Part shown: positions 49,309 to 59,112 of the stretch, piece by piece
Layout: each line of letters opens with the position of its first letter
Position numbering within the stretch: the first letter of the stretch is position 1
NCBI GenBank assembly: GCA_001464115.1
Contig: LNES01000006.1
Coordinates: 62,001 to 126,000, forward strand
DNA: 64,000 nucleotides
Reading direction: 5' to 3'
Source: Chlamydiae bacterium Ga0074140
GTDB lineage: Bacteria; Chlamydiota; Chlamydiia; Chlamydiales; Rhabdochlamydiaceae
Translations under genes and position numbers: made by a program
Notes under the pieces: model-generated
Seen by the model: the letters and a program-made list of their open reading frames with translations, nothing else
What the model was told of the DNA's origin: nothing
Databases searched by the model: none

Positions 49309-51518
49309 CAGCTATCCTGCTCGACGATGGGATCGATAGACCTCTCGACTATGAGATCCCCATTGAAATGCAGGGTGAGTGCTCCGTCGGCGTCCGCGTC
49401 CTCGTTCCGCTGCGTGGAAAACCCAAGAGAGGAACGATCGTCGCTTTGAAAGATGAGGCAGAGGTTGCATCTGTTCAAAATATCCTCGAACTTTTATCGG
49501 ACAAATCTCTCTTATCAGCCCCCCTTTTTGCTCTCGCCAAATGGATCTCTTCCTACTATTGCACGCCGCTGCGCAAAGTCTTAAAAGTCATGCTCCCTTC
49601 CGGCCTTCGAAAAAATGTAAAGATGCGCACACAGCTTCTTGTCCGCTCAAAACTATCGCGCCCAGAACTTCTTCGGCTTTGTGAAACGCTTCGCACGAAA
49701 AATCCCCAACAGGCAGAGGTGCTCGACCAGCTTCTCTTGCACCCCAAGGGTCTCCTTCTTTCGGCACTTATGGAAAAAGCACAAACATCAGAGAGTCCTA
49801 TTCAGACACTGATCAAAAAAGAGATCCTTCACGCAGAACCCATGACAAGTGAGGCAAGCCCGATCGACGAGCAGGAGATCTTCTCAACTAAGCCGAAAAT
49901 ATTGCGAGAGGAGCAGGCAGCGGCGCTCGAAAAAATCACGACAAGCCTAAAAGAGGGAGTTTTCGCAACCCACCTTCTCCACGGAGTCACAGGAAGCGGG
50001 AAGACAGAGGTCTATCTTCAAGCGATCGACTACACACTTAAGATGGGAAAGAGTGTGATCTTCCTTGTGCCAGAGATCATTCTCACCTCACAAACACTTG
50101 AGAGATTGCGCAGCCGCTTTCCGGAAAAAATTCTTCTTCTCCACCACCGCTTGAGCGATGGCGAAAGACACAACAGCTGGCAAGAGATCCAACAAGGCAG
50201 CGTGAGAATTGTGATGGGAGCCCGCTCTGCTGTCTTTAGCCCCACACTCAACCTCGGACTCATCATCATCGACGAGGAGCATGAGAGCTCCTACAAACAA
50301 CAGGATGATCAACCCACCTATCACGCGCGTGATGTAGCACTCATGCGCGCCAAGCTCGAAAATGCGGTAGTGATCCTTGGTAGCGCAACGCCCAGCTTGG
50401 AGAGCCGATACAACGCTGCACAAAACAGGTTTCAACTCTCTACACTTCAAAGCCGTGGAAGTGCACACCTCGCCCCTGTAAAAGTCGTTGATATGCGACT
50501 CGAGTTTGCAAAAGCCAAGGGCTTCACTCTCTTTTCCGATACACTCCTTGAAGCGATAAAAAAACGGCGCAGCTTGGGCGAACAGACCATTCTTCTACTG
50601 AATCGTCGCGGCTACCATACCTCGTGTCTTTGTACCGCATGCGGAGACACAGTCCGCTGTCCGCACTGTGACCTCGCCCTCACCTACCACTTGGGCGAAG
50701 AGATCCTCTCCTGTCACTTGTGCGACTATCGCCTACTGAAGTTGAAGAATTGTCCCAAATGCCATGCCGACCAGACCTTGAAGTACAAAGGCGCCGGCAC
50801 AGAGATGGTCGAACGCGCGCTCCATGCCGTTTTTCCCGAGGTGCGCACCCTGAGATTGGATGCCGATACAACACGGCATAAGGGAAGCCATGAGCTGATC
50901 TTTCGACAGTTTCGCTCCGCAAAAGCCGATGTCCTCATCGGCACCCAGATGGTTGCAAAGGGACTCCATTTCCCAGCTGTCACTCTTGTGGGAATCTTGA
51001 GCGCTGATAGCTCCCTGAACATCCCCGATTTTCGTGCCGGAGAGAAGTCGTTCCAGCTCCTCACACAAGCTGCTGGACGTGCCGGACGTGCCGAACTCGA
51101 TGGGGAGGTGATTATCCAGACACATATGCCCGAGCACTCTATGCTCCGCCTTGCGGCAAGTCAGGACTATGAAACTTTCTTCAAAGAAGAAAGTGAAGTG
51201 AGAAAACTTTTTGAATTCCCCCCCTTCTGCCATCTCGCCAAGGTTGTCTTTTCGGGAGAGAATATCCGCGAGGTTGAAGGAAAAGCCCAGCAGCTTCGAA
51301 CCGCCCTGATCCGCCACCTTCCCCCCTCCGTTCAACTCCTCCCCATCCTCCCCTGCGGCCACCCCAAAGTCCGAGGAAAATTCCGCTTCCAGTTCCTCAT
51401 CAAAGGTACCAGACCCACCCTTCTGTCGCAAAAACTCGCCCTTGTGATGCAAGAAATTCCTGCGAAACAAGGGGTTAGAATTCTGATCGATATAGATCCC
51501 GAAAGCACATTCTTTTAA
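49287..51518 (+). CDS. priA: Primosomal protein N' (replication restart helicase)
   Basis: LLHGVTGSGKTEVYL; IIDEEHESSYKQQD; CTACGDTVRCPHCDLALTYH zinc-binding; IGTQMVAKGLHFP. Confidence 0.97.
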   Translation: MSDRQKIAAILLDDGIDRPLDYEIPIEMQGECSVGVRVLVPLRGKPKRGTIVALKDEAEVASVQNILELLSDKSLLSAPLFALAKWISSYYCTPLRKVLKVMLPSGLRKNVKMRTQLLVRSKLSRPELLRLCETLRTKNPQQAEVLDQLLLHPKGLLLSALMEKAQTSESPIQTLIKKEILHAEPMTSEASPIDEQEIFSTKPKILREEQAAALEKITTSLKEGVFATHLLHGVTGSGKTEVYLQAIDYTLKMGKSVIFLVPEIILTSQTLERLRSRFPEKILLLHHRLSDGERHNSWQEIQQGSVRIVMGARSAVFSPTLNLGLIIIDEEHESSYKQQDDQPTYHARDVALMRAKLENAVVILGSATPSLESRYNAAQNRFQLSTLQSRGSAHLAPVKVVDMRLEFAKAKGFTLFSDTLLEAIKKRRSLGEQTILLLNRRGYHTSCLCTACGDTVRCPHCDLALTYHLGEEILSCHLCDYRLLKLKNCPKCHADQTLKYKGAGTEMVERALHAVFPEVRTLRLDADTTRHKGSHELIFRQFRSAKADVLIGTQMVAKGLHFPAVTLVGILSADSSLNIPDFRAGEKSFQLLTQAAGRAGRAELDGEVIIQTHMPEHSMLRLAASQDYETFFKEESEVRKLFEFPPFCHLAKVVFSGENIREVEGKAQQLRTALIRHLPPSVQLLPILPCGHPKVRGKFRFQFLIKGTRPTLLSQKLALVMQEIPAKQGVRILIDIDPESTFF

Positions 51519-51521
51519 TAC

Positions 51522-51551
51522 TTTATCCTTTATCCCCTATCCTTTATCCTC
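51522..51551. repeat. Short degenerate tandem repeat (CTTTATC/CCCTATC)
   Basis: ACTTTATCCTTTATCCCCTATCCTTTATCC immediately upstream of lysS. Confidence 0.6.
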
Positions 51552-51559
51552 AATCTCCT

Positions 51560-53122
51560 ATGTTTCCAGAACCGGATTACCATCAGCACGAGGAGTTTCG
51601 CAACCGTAGCCTAAAGCTCGCGGAGATCCGCCAGCTTGGGATCGATCCCTATCCGGCTAAGTACACTCCCTCGATCGCCATCGAAGCTCTCCTGAATAAA
51701 TATAAAGATAAAGAGATCGGCCACAGTGAAGAGGCCGCAAACGGCTCCACCGAAACTGTTTCTGTAGCTGGACGTCTCATCCTCTTTCGGGCGATGGGAA
51801 AGAACGCTTTTGCGCATGTCCAAGATGGCTCTTCTCGCATCCAGATCATGTTCAATAGAGATCTCACGAAAGTTGCCGGCCTCAATGGAAAAGAGGAGGA
51901 GCTCCCTCCCCTAAAATTCATCGAGAAAAAGATCGATCTCGGCGACATTTTAGGCATTGAAGGAAATGTCTTCCGCACCCAGAAAGGCGAGATCACCATC
52001 TTTGCCAAGCAGGTCACTCTTCTTTGCAAAACTCTCCTTCCACTCCCTGACAAACACAGCGGCCTCGCTGATGCGGGCGTACGCCATCGCAAGCGCTGGC
52101 TAGATCTCATCTCCAATACAGACGTATTTCAACGCTTTCAACTCCGCAGTCGAATCCTTCATAAGATCCGCGACTACTTTGCGCGCCATGGATTTCTCGA
52201 AGTCGAAACCCCAATTTTGCACCACATCTACGGCGGAGCCGAAGCGCGTCCCTTTATCGCCCACTTGAATGCACTCGACCAGGATATGTATCTGCGCATT
52301 GCACTCGAGCTCTCCCTTAAAAAACTGGTTGTAGGAGGGATGGAGAGGGTTTTTGAAATCGGTAAGATCTTCCGCAACGAGGGAATCGACCGCACGCACA
52401 ATCCCGAATTCACCATGCTCGAAGCCTACGCAGCGTATTGGGACTACAACGACATGATGATCTTTGTGGAGAAGCTGTTTGAGGAGCTTGCCCTTGCCCT
52501 TTATGGAACAACAAAAATTCGCGTTTCAGAAACTGTCGAAATCGATCTCAAGGCTCCTTGGACGCGTCTCAGCATGAAAGAGAGTTTAAAGACCTATGGC
52601 GATCTGGATATCGATGCCCTCTCTGACGAAGAGATGCGAGAGATCCTAAAAAAGAAATCCACCCTTACACCAGAGCAGATCCGTGCACTTTCACGTGGTC
52701 TTCTTATCTCTCATCTCTTCCAAGATCTCGTTGAGCCCCATCTCATTCAACCGCACCACATTATCGATCACCCCATTGAAACGACTCCTCTTTGCAAACT
52801 GCATCGCGAGCCAAAATTGCGCCTAGAAATGCTCGTTGAACGTTTCGAAAGTTTTATCAATGGAAATGAGATCTGCAACTCGTACAGCGAGCTCAACGAT
52901 CCAGAATTGCAACGCAAACTTCTCCTTCAGCAAGCCGAAAAACGGTTGAAAGGCGATGAAGAGGCTCATCCTCTTGACGAGGAGTTCATCGAAGCGATCT
53001 GCCAGGGCATGCCGCCTACTGCGGGCGTCGGCATCGGCATCGACCGCCTCATCATGCTCCTCACAAACTCCCCAACCATCAAAGAAGTATTATTCTTCCC
53101 ACTCACTCGTCCCGAAGAGTGA
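51560..53122 (+). CDS. lysS: Lysyl-tRNA synthetase (class II)
   Basis: EVETPILHHIYGGAEARPF; IGKIFRNEGIDRTHNPEFTMLEAY; GVGIGIDRLIMLLTNS. Confidence 0.97.
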   Translation: MFPEPDYHQHEEFRNRSLKLAEIRQLGIDPYPAKYTPSIAIEALLNKYKDKEIGHSEEAANGSTETVSVAGRLILFRAMGKNAFAHVQDGSSRIQIMFNRDLTKVAGLNGKEEELPPLKFIEKKIDLGDILGIEGNVFRTQKGEITIFAKQVTLLCKTLLPLPDKHSGLADAGVRHRKRWLDLISNTDVFQRFQLRSRILHKIRDYFARHGFLEVETPILHHIYGGAEARPFIAHLNALDQDMYLRIALELSLKKLVVGGMERVFEIGKIFRNEGIDRTHNPEFTMLEAYAAYWDYNDMMIFVEKLFEELALALYGTTKIRVSETVEIDLKAPWTRLSMKESLKTYGDLDIDALSDEEMREILKKKSTLTPEQIRALSRGLLISHLFQDLVEPHLIQPHHIIDHPIETTPLCKLHREPKLRLEMLVERFESFINGNEICNSYSELNDPELQRKLLLQQAEKRLKGDEEAHPLDEEFIEAICQGMPPTAGVGIGIDRLIMLLTNSPTIKEVLFFPLTRPEE

Positions 53123-53398
53123 TCATCTCTCCTCAAGGAGTTTTTCGACGAGCGAGAGGCCGTGGGGTGTTAGGTAGACACCCTGTCCGTCGCCCTTTTT
53201 GATGAAGTTGGCTTGGGCAAGAAGCTTGATAATCATATCGATACCATGATTGTTCTGGCCGATTGCGCGACCAATCTCATAACGGTCGATCTCCGTATCA
53301 AAATCGCCACGTGCGCATGCAAGTTCGTGTAGCTTCAATAGAAAAAGCTCATCTTTAGTCGTTGCTCGTTTCATTTTTTTTCGATCATCATCTCGCAT
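53123..53398 (-). CDS. Small winged-helix-like hypothetical protein
   Basis: 91 aa; DRYEIGRAIGQNNHGIDMIIKLLAQANFIKKGDGQGVYLTPHGLSLVEKLL. Confidence 0.75.
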   Translation of the reverse strand: MRDDDRKKMKRATTKDELFLLKLHELACARGDFDTEIDRYEIGRAIGQNNHGIDMIIKLLAQANFIKKGDGQGVYLTPHGLSLVEKLLEER

Positions 53399-53468
53399 CT
53401 TCTTTCTCTTTTTTCTCGGTGCTCTCGGTGTTTAAATTCTTTCTACTTATTTTAAGGAGCTCGCTCTC

Positions 53469-54878
53469 TCAGCGCTTCTTCTTCAGCCTTGCCCCTGTTG
53501 GTGTATCTTCGATCAGATATCCTTTCGCGAGAATCTTATCACGTGCAGCATCTGCCTCTTTCCAGTTTTTGCTCTTGCGCGCCTCTTCGCGCTGCACAAG
53601 GAGCTGTTCGAGCTCTGCAGGGATCTCCTCTTCGGTCTCAAATGGCAAAAAGCCAAGAACCTCATCGAGCTTTCGGAGGAATGCAAGCGTCTCTTCTGCT
53701 TCCTTCTTTCCGAGCTTTTGCGCATCGCAAAGAACATTTATCTTGCGCACGAGCTCGAAAAGCACAGCAAGCGCTACAGAGATGTTGAGATCATCCGCAA
53801 GCGCCTCTCTAAAATCCTTTTCAGCTTGGTTGAGCAGAAGACCCACTTCTCCCCTATCTTTTGCTTTTGCATCGATAGCTTGCAGTCTGGCGATAAAATC
53901 TCCCAGCCGCTCAAGAGAGTGCCGCGCTCCGCTAAGTCCCTCGAACGTGAAGTTGAGCTGAATGCGGTAATGGGTATGCATCAGCATGTAGCGCACTTCA
54001 GCGCCGGTATAACCCTTTTGCAGGAGATCTCGCAGTGTATAAAAATTTCCGAGACTTTTTGACATCTTCTTATGGTCGACGAGAAGGTGTTCACAATGCA
54101 TCCAATGACGCGCAAAGAGTTTTCCCGAAAAAGCTTCAGATTGTGCGATCTCATTTTCATGGTGGGGGAACATGTTATCCACTCCGCCAACATGGATGTC
54201 GAGCGTCTCTCCTAAAACTTTTATCGCCATGGCAGAACACTCGATGTGCCAACCTGGACGTCCTTTACCTAGAGAGGTCTCCCAGAAAACTTCTCCATCG
54301 CGTTTGGGGTCGTAGCTCTTCCAAAGCACGAAGTCACAAGCGTTATCCTTCTCATACTCATCGCTGCTCTCTCTCTCGGAAGCACCCTCCTTAAGATCTT
54401 CTAAACGGAGGTGCGACAGCCTGCCGTATGAGGGAAATTGTGAAATTGCATAGTAGATGCTGCCATCCGCAACACGGTAAGCCACTTTGAGCTCGAGGAG
54501 TCGCTCAATGATCTGTACCATTTCGGGAATAAACTCCGTCGCGCGCGGATAAAATTCGACCGGCTCGATGTTCAACGTGCGGAGATCTTCAAAAAAGGCG
54601 CGGATATAGGGAGCTGTAAAATCGTGAAGCGGAAGCTTTGCTTTCAGGGAAGCTTTGATGATCTTATCTTCAACATCGGTGAGATTCATCGCCTGGATCA
54701 CCTTCATGCCGAAAAATTTGAGTGTCCGGCGAAGAAGATCCTCAAAAACGTAGGTGCGGAAGTTTCCGATATGGGCAAAGTTGTAGACGGTAGGGCCACA
54801 CGTGTACATTTTCACCGTATGGCCAATAACGGGCTCCCTCTCTCGTGTTTCTGTATTGTAAAGTTTTAATTGTGTCAT
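53469..54878 (-). CDS. cysS: Cysteinyl-tRNA synthetase
   Basis: YTCGPTVYNFAHIGNFRTYVFEDLLRR; GWHIECSAMA; KMSKSLGNFYTLRDLL. Confidence 0.97.
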   Translation of the reverse strand: MTQLKLYNTETREREPVIGHTVKMYTCGPTVYNFAHIGNFRTYVFEDLLRRTLKFFGMKVIQAMNLTDVEDKIIKASLKAKLPLHDFTAPYIRAFFEDLRTLNIEPVEFYPRATEFIPEMVQIIERLLELKVAYRVADGSIYYAISQFPSYGRLSHLRLEDLKEGASERESSDEYEKDNACDFVLWKSYDPKRDGEVFWETSLGKGRPGWHIECSAMAIKVLGETLDIHVGGVDNMFPHHENEIAQSEAFSGKLFARHWMHCEHLLVDHKKMSKSLGNFYTLRDLLQKGYTGAEVRYMLMHTHYRIQLNFTFEGLSGARHSLERLGDFIARLQAIDAKAKDRGEVGLLLNQAEKDFREALADDLNISVALAVLFELVRKINVLCDAQKLGKKEAEETLAFLRKLDEVLGFLPFETEEEIPAELEQLLVQREEARKSKNWKEADAARDKILAKGYLIEDTPTGARLKKKR

Positions 54879-57550
54879 TTGGGCTTTTCGTCTTGCGAGA
54901 CAATCTCGTCGAGAAGACGATAATGGGTCTTGCCCGTCCCGGTCAAGGGGATCTCTTTCCTATCTTTAAGGGCTTGGTTGACATCCTCGGTACTTACCGG
55001 GAACGTTGCGATTAGCACAATGAGGGGTTTTTCGCTATCCTTCTCTCTAACGGCAACAGCGAGTTGAGGAACATCTTTGCTCTCTTTGATCCATTGACGG
55101 CTGTGAGCAAGCTTGAGAAGCTCCTCTTCTAGCCCGCCAAGACTGACCATCTCGCCGCCGATCTTAATAAACCGCTTCAATCTCCCCGATAAGAAGAGGT
55201 TCCCCTCTTCATCGAGATAGCCACGATCACCCGATCGGTACCAGTTTTTCCCATCGATTTTAATGAAGGGAGAGGGCCGATCTCCTAAATACCCATGAAA
55301 AACGTTAGGACCGAAAACGCAGATCTCCCCCTCTTTTTTTGCAGGAAGTAGCTCGTGCGTTTCAGAGTCGATCACGCAGAGAGAAACGCCCGCAAGCGCC
55401 TCCCCTACCCCCTTTGGAGGCTTTTCGGGATGATTCAATGAGACGATCGGACCACATTCAGTGATTCCATACCCTTCGAGCAGCAGATGGTCTGAGCCCA
55501 GCTTGTGGACATAATCAAACAACTCTTCTGGTGCTTTTTCGGCACCCGTGACAAAAAGACGAATCGAGCCCAGCTGTTCGGGCTTTGCGCTGCGGAAGAG
55601 TGTCTTAAAAAAAGTGGGCGCCAAAAAGATAAGCGTAGGCTTCCAATGCTCAATATCCACAACCAGGCCATGACTATCTGTAGGATCGGGTGAGAAGGCA
55701 ACCTGAAGACCGGAAAAAAGAGGCAAAAGACCCGATACAGAAAAGCCAAATGAGTGAAACGGTGGTAGCACACCAATGAGCCTATCCTCCGGTTTAAGCT
55801 GCACACGCTCAAACGCCGCTCGCTGGTTGCTGAGAAGGTTGTCATGTGTGAGAGGAACTCCTTTAGGAAGTGCTTCTGTTCCGCTCGTAAAAAGTATGGC
55901 TGCGCATGCATCTTTGGAGATCGTATCCAGCTGCAGTTTTTTGAGAAGGGCCGATGCTTTTTGATAGGAGAGAAAAAGACCTGAAAGCTTCTCCTTCAAG
56001 CCGATCGAAAACCGGATATCTTCCAAAAAGAGGATCTTCTCATCGACGCTGCCTAAATCTCCCATCTCTCTCTGTCCTAAAAACCGCATCGAACTGATTA
56101 CGGTTTCGATTCCACTGAGCTTCACCGCATGCTCAAGCGCGCGCAAACCTGCCGTCCAATTAAGCATCACGGGGATCTTTTTAGCGAGTAGTGTGGCCAA
56201 AATCAGCAGATAAACAGCCGATGTCGAAGGGAGCATGATCCCGATCTTTTCGCCCTTCATCTCCTTAATTTTTAATGAAAGAACGAGCGCTGCTCGTTTG
56301 ACTTTTCGATAGCTGAGAAGACCTGAAAGGGCATCGCCACAGGCAATTCTATCTCCCATCTGGTCGCAGATGAGAAGAAAGGCTTCTGCTAGCGTTTCTC
56401 CTTTTGGAGCCCCGGGAGGCGGGCGAGAGCTCTCTTCCGGCCAAACAATTTTTTTTCGCTCCTCCTCCTGCTCTTTCTCCTTGCGACTGCCCGCTCCAAT
56501 TTGCAAAAGATCCTCAACCGTTTGCACCTCTCCAGGCGCAAGATCCCCTAAACCGTAGCGCTCATCTAAAAAGAGGTAAAGCTGTGTGAGATCGAGTGAA
56601 TCAAGGCCGAGATCGTTCGCAAGATGCATCTCTCGTTTAATCTTTTCCACAGGGCGGCGTGAAAGAGTAGCCAGTTGATTAAAGACCTCCTTCTCCACTT
56701 CAGGCGGAATCTCCGCTTTCTGTGCACGCCTTTTTCGCTCCTCCTCCCCATTCGTGATCTGTGGAAGATCCTTTCTCCAAAATGAGAAAGAAACCAGAGA
56801 AAGCGGCTCGGGTCCCGGTTCTGGATAGCGATTGTACCAGTTTTCCAAGTAGCGATTGAGTTCCTGCCTCTCCGCAGAACGCGGAAAATCTGCCGGTGCA
56901 GAGGCAAACTCGATCTTCACCTCGCGCCGAGGAGCAAAAAAGATCCAATTTTTTAAGAGGATCTTAATCCCCGCCCATAAGGTTTTGCCAAAATCTGGCG
57001 ACTTTCCTGTGATGGCACGAGAGAATGAGCTTCCCCAAAGCCCCGTTGTACGTATGAGGATGACCTTTGCTTGGGGAGCCTCTTTTAGAAGGCTGTGTAC
57101 GAAGGAGGATGCTCCCAAAGCCTCAGCAGCAGCAATTTTTAATCTCCCGGATGGATAGACAAGGAAGTTCCCCCCCTTTTCTATCCCCTGCTTAATCTTC
57201 TGCACCATCTTCTCAACACGTTTCGCCTTCCAAGAGTTGGCAATGACATCGATCGTAGGTAGTGGAAGCGAACCCACAATGCGCATGAAAAAGTGGATGC
57301 CTTTTTGATAGTAAAAGCTCTCTAGCACAAGAGGATGCGGACGAAAATCCTTCCACAAAATAAACATCAGAATAATCGGGTCGATCTCTGCCGGGTGATT
57401 CGGAAAAAAGAGGATCCCCTTTTTCTGTTCCTTTCGAAGCTGATCCAGTCCCGACACCTTTAGGCGATAGCGAAGCGAAAAGCCGGCGCGTATGAGCCAC
57501 GCTAGCAGCGTGAGCCCAAGGTGTTGCAGTTGTTTTCCCATAAAATTCAA
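54875..57550 (-). CDS. Fused acyltransferase - ACP - acyl-ACP synthetase (Aas-like)
   Basis: N-terminal PlsC-like (FFPNHPAEIDP); LGLDSLDLTQLY ACP Ser site; AAILFTSGTEALPKGVPLTHDNL AMP-binding. Confidence 0.92.
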   Translation of the reverse strand: MNFMGKQLQHLGLTLLAWLIRAGFSLRYRLKVSGLDQLRKEQKKGILFFPNHPAEIDPIILMFILWKDFRPHPLVLESFYYQKGIHFFMRIVGSLPLPTIDVIANSWKAKRVEKMVQKIKQGIEKGGNFLVYPSGRLKIAAAEALGASSFVHSLLKEAPQAKVILIRTTGLWGSSFSRAITGKSPDFGKTLWAGIKILLKNWIFFAPRREVKIEFASAPADFPRSAERQELNRYLENWYNRYPEPGPEPLSLVSFSFWRKDLPQITNGEEERKRRAQKAEIPPEVEKEVFNQLATLSRRPVEKIKREMHLANDLGLDSLDLTQLYLFLDERYGLGDLAPGEVQTVEDLLQIGAGSRKEKEQEEERKKIVWPEESSRPPPGAPKGETLAEAFLLICDQMGDRIACGDALSGLLSYRKVKRAALVLSLKIKEMKGEKIGIMLPSTSAVYLLILATLLAKKIPVMLNWTAGLRALEHAVKLSGIETVISSMRFLGQREMGDLGSVDEKILFLEDIRFSIGLKEKLSGLFLSYQKASALLKKLQLDTISKDACAAILFTSGTEALPKGVPLTHDNLLSNQRAAFERVQLKPEDRLIGVLPPFHSFGFSVSGLLPLFSGLQVAFSPDPTDSHGLVVDIEHWKPTLIFLAPTFFKTLFRSAKPEQLGSIRLFVTGAEKAPEELFDYVHKLGSDHLLLEGYGITECGPIVSLNHPEKPPKGVGEALAGVSLCVIDSETHELLPAKKEGEICVFGPNVFHGYLGDRPSPFIKIDGKNWYRSGDRGYLDEEGNLFLSGRLKRFIKIGGEMVSLGGLEEELLKLAHSRQWIKESKDVPQLAVAVREKDSEKPLIVLIATFPVSTEDVNQALKDRKEIPLTGTGKTHYRLLDEIVSQDEKPK

Positions 57551-57590
57551 AGATTGCCTTACAGAAGATTTTTAAGGAAAGACTAGAAGG

Positions 57591-57780
57591 AGTGATGATC
57601 GATGAATAAAGAAAATAGAAGAAGGATCGGGCACGCACGCGGGCACGGGCGCGAAAGACAGAAGCTGAGCTTTTATGGGCGTGTTTGCTACATTCCATAT
57701 CTGCTAATATCCCTTAGGTTTTCTTTTTCTCTTTCGTACCCGAGCCCGTGCCCGCGTGCGTGCCCGGTCCCTCTTCCTCT
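57591..57780. repeat. Inverted pair of the GC-rich repeat, with 5' flank similar to 48494-48569
   Basis: 57614-57660 GGATCGGGCACGCACGCGGGCACGGGC...; 57721-57780 CGTACCCGAGCCCGTGCCCGCGTGCGTGCCCGGTCCCTC. Confidence 0.75.
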
Positions 57781-57836
57781 TACGCATTAAAATAAAAATT
57801 ATACATTTTTATTTTACTGTGCTAGGGTCCGGTTTT

Positions 57837-58016
57837 ATGAAGATGCGCTCTATTGCCGCGTTCGTAGAGGGCGTGGCCAAATTTCTACGCCAAGAGGTTC
57901 GCTCTGTTTCTCTTCGTGAGAAAAAGATCAAACACCCCTCCGGGCCCGCTCCAAAAATCGAGCAGGTTGCAAAGCTTCTCCGCGAAAAAGTTCATGAAGT
58001 CGAAAAGAAAAAATAA
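57837..58016 (+). CDS. Small basic hypothetical protein
   Basis: 59 aa MKMRSIAAFVEGVAKFLRQEVRSVSLREKKIKHPSGPAPKIEQVAKLLREKVHEVEKKK. Confidence 0.5.
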   Translation: MKMRSIAAFVEGVAKFLRQEVRSVSLREKKIKHPSGPAPKIEQVAKLLREKVHEVEKKK

Positions 58017-58168
58017 CGTTTGTTGTTTTTTTTATTTGTAAAAAAGAAACGCGATTCGTAACGTGAAATTTTTACTAATATCATTTTCTGTAAGGATGCA
58101 GAAAAAGCAAAACAGAGGGTAGTCCGGTAATGCAACTAAGATTAACCATCCCTAACCAGAGGTATTTT

Positions 58169-58438
58169 ATGACACGTATACACAGAGAAAGACCTGCAGC
58201 TCCAACCCCATCTCTACGCGAGGTGAAAAAAGAGGCAGGTGTAATTACAAAAGTGGAGAAGAAAGCCTTGAGACCATTAACGCATTTTGTTGAAGAGCAA
58301 TACGCAGCAACGCGAGCAATGAGATCAAGAAAGATCGAACCTCGCAGACCGAACGCCCAAAACTCAAAACTAGCAAAACTCGTTAAGCGAGCTGGTCAAG
58401 AGATGAAGGAGCTTTCAGCAAACGCGCGCAAACGATAG
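58169..58438 (+). CDS. Small highly basic hypothetical protein (possible nucleic-acid binding)
   Basis: MTRIHRERPAAPTPSLREVKKEAG...; Arg/Lys rich; overlaps bioY 3' end. Confidence 0.5.
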   Translation: MTRIHRERPAAPTPSLREVKKEAGVITKVEKKALRPLTHFVEEQYAATRAMRSRKIEPRRPNAQNSKLAKLVKRAGQEMKELSANARKR

Positions 58439-58973
58439 TTTTGACTAGGTCGCCGAGTAGAAAAGGTACGACTCCCAAGAGAAGCGCCTTTTCATAGCCG
58501 ACAAATCCCGCAAGGTGTAGAGCCCCGAAGAAGTATATTGCGATACTTCCTGCGGCGAGCGCTCCGAATGTTTTCGCTGAAGAACGACTGCGGAATTTCT
58601 CGAGCAATAGGCCCACAAGGTAAGCCCCTATGACATAGCCGAGAAGGTATCCTCCAGTAGGTCCTGCGAAGACGAGAATCCCACATTTTCCACTTGCAAG
58701 AACAGGAAGACCTGCTGCCGCCTGCGCAAGAAAGGCTAACACAGCAAGAGCCCCACGCTTACTACCGAGAAGCGCGCCCATAAGGAGTATCACATGGCTC
58801 TGCAAAACGATGGGAACAGGGGTAAAGGGAAGATGAAGAGCAAACGGCGCAGAAAGAGCAATGAGAATGCTTGCACCTAAGACAATTGCCACTTCTTTAA
58901 ACCAGGCATTTTCTTTGGCAATCCGAGGGAAAGCTAATTCCATAAAAACTCCTGTTTGCATAAGAAATCTCAA
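58383..58973 (-). CDS. bioY: Biotin transporter BioY
   Basis: SAPFALHLPFTPVPIVLQSHVILLMGALLGSKRGALAVLAFLAQAAAGLPVLA; GPTGGYLLGYVIGAYLVG. Confidence 0.95.
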   Translation of the reverse strand: MRFLMQTGVFMELAFPRIAKENAWFKEVAIVLGASILIALSAPFALHLPFTPVPIVLQSHVILLMGALLGSKRGALAVLAFLAQAAAGLPVLASGKCGILVFAGPTGGYLLGYVIGAYLVGLLLEKFRSRSSAKTFGALAAGSIAIYFFGALHLAGFVGYEKALLLGVVPFLLGDLVKTIVCARLLKAPSSLDQLA

Positions 58974-59112
58974 AGGCTAGCATAGCCCCCTATTTTCCCC
59001 CACAAATAATTTTTCCAGGGATTAATGGATACATTTCTCTTCACAGCCCCTATACTTTTTTCTTCGCTGCCAATATGCTTTCATTTCTTCCATCACAATA
59101 GAAGGAGAAATT

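Noticed and set aside
50733-51470. 245-aa ORF antisense to priA
   Set aside because: Shadow ORF of a confidently identified CDS.
53362-53961. 199-aa Ser/Phe-rich ORF on the plus strand
   Set aside because: Antisense to cysS; composition is typical of shadow ORFs.
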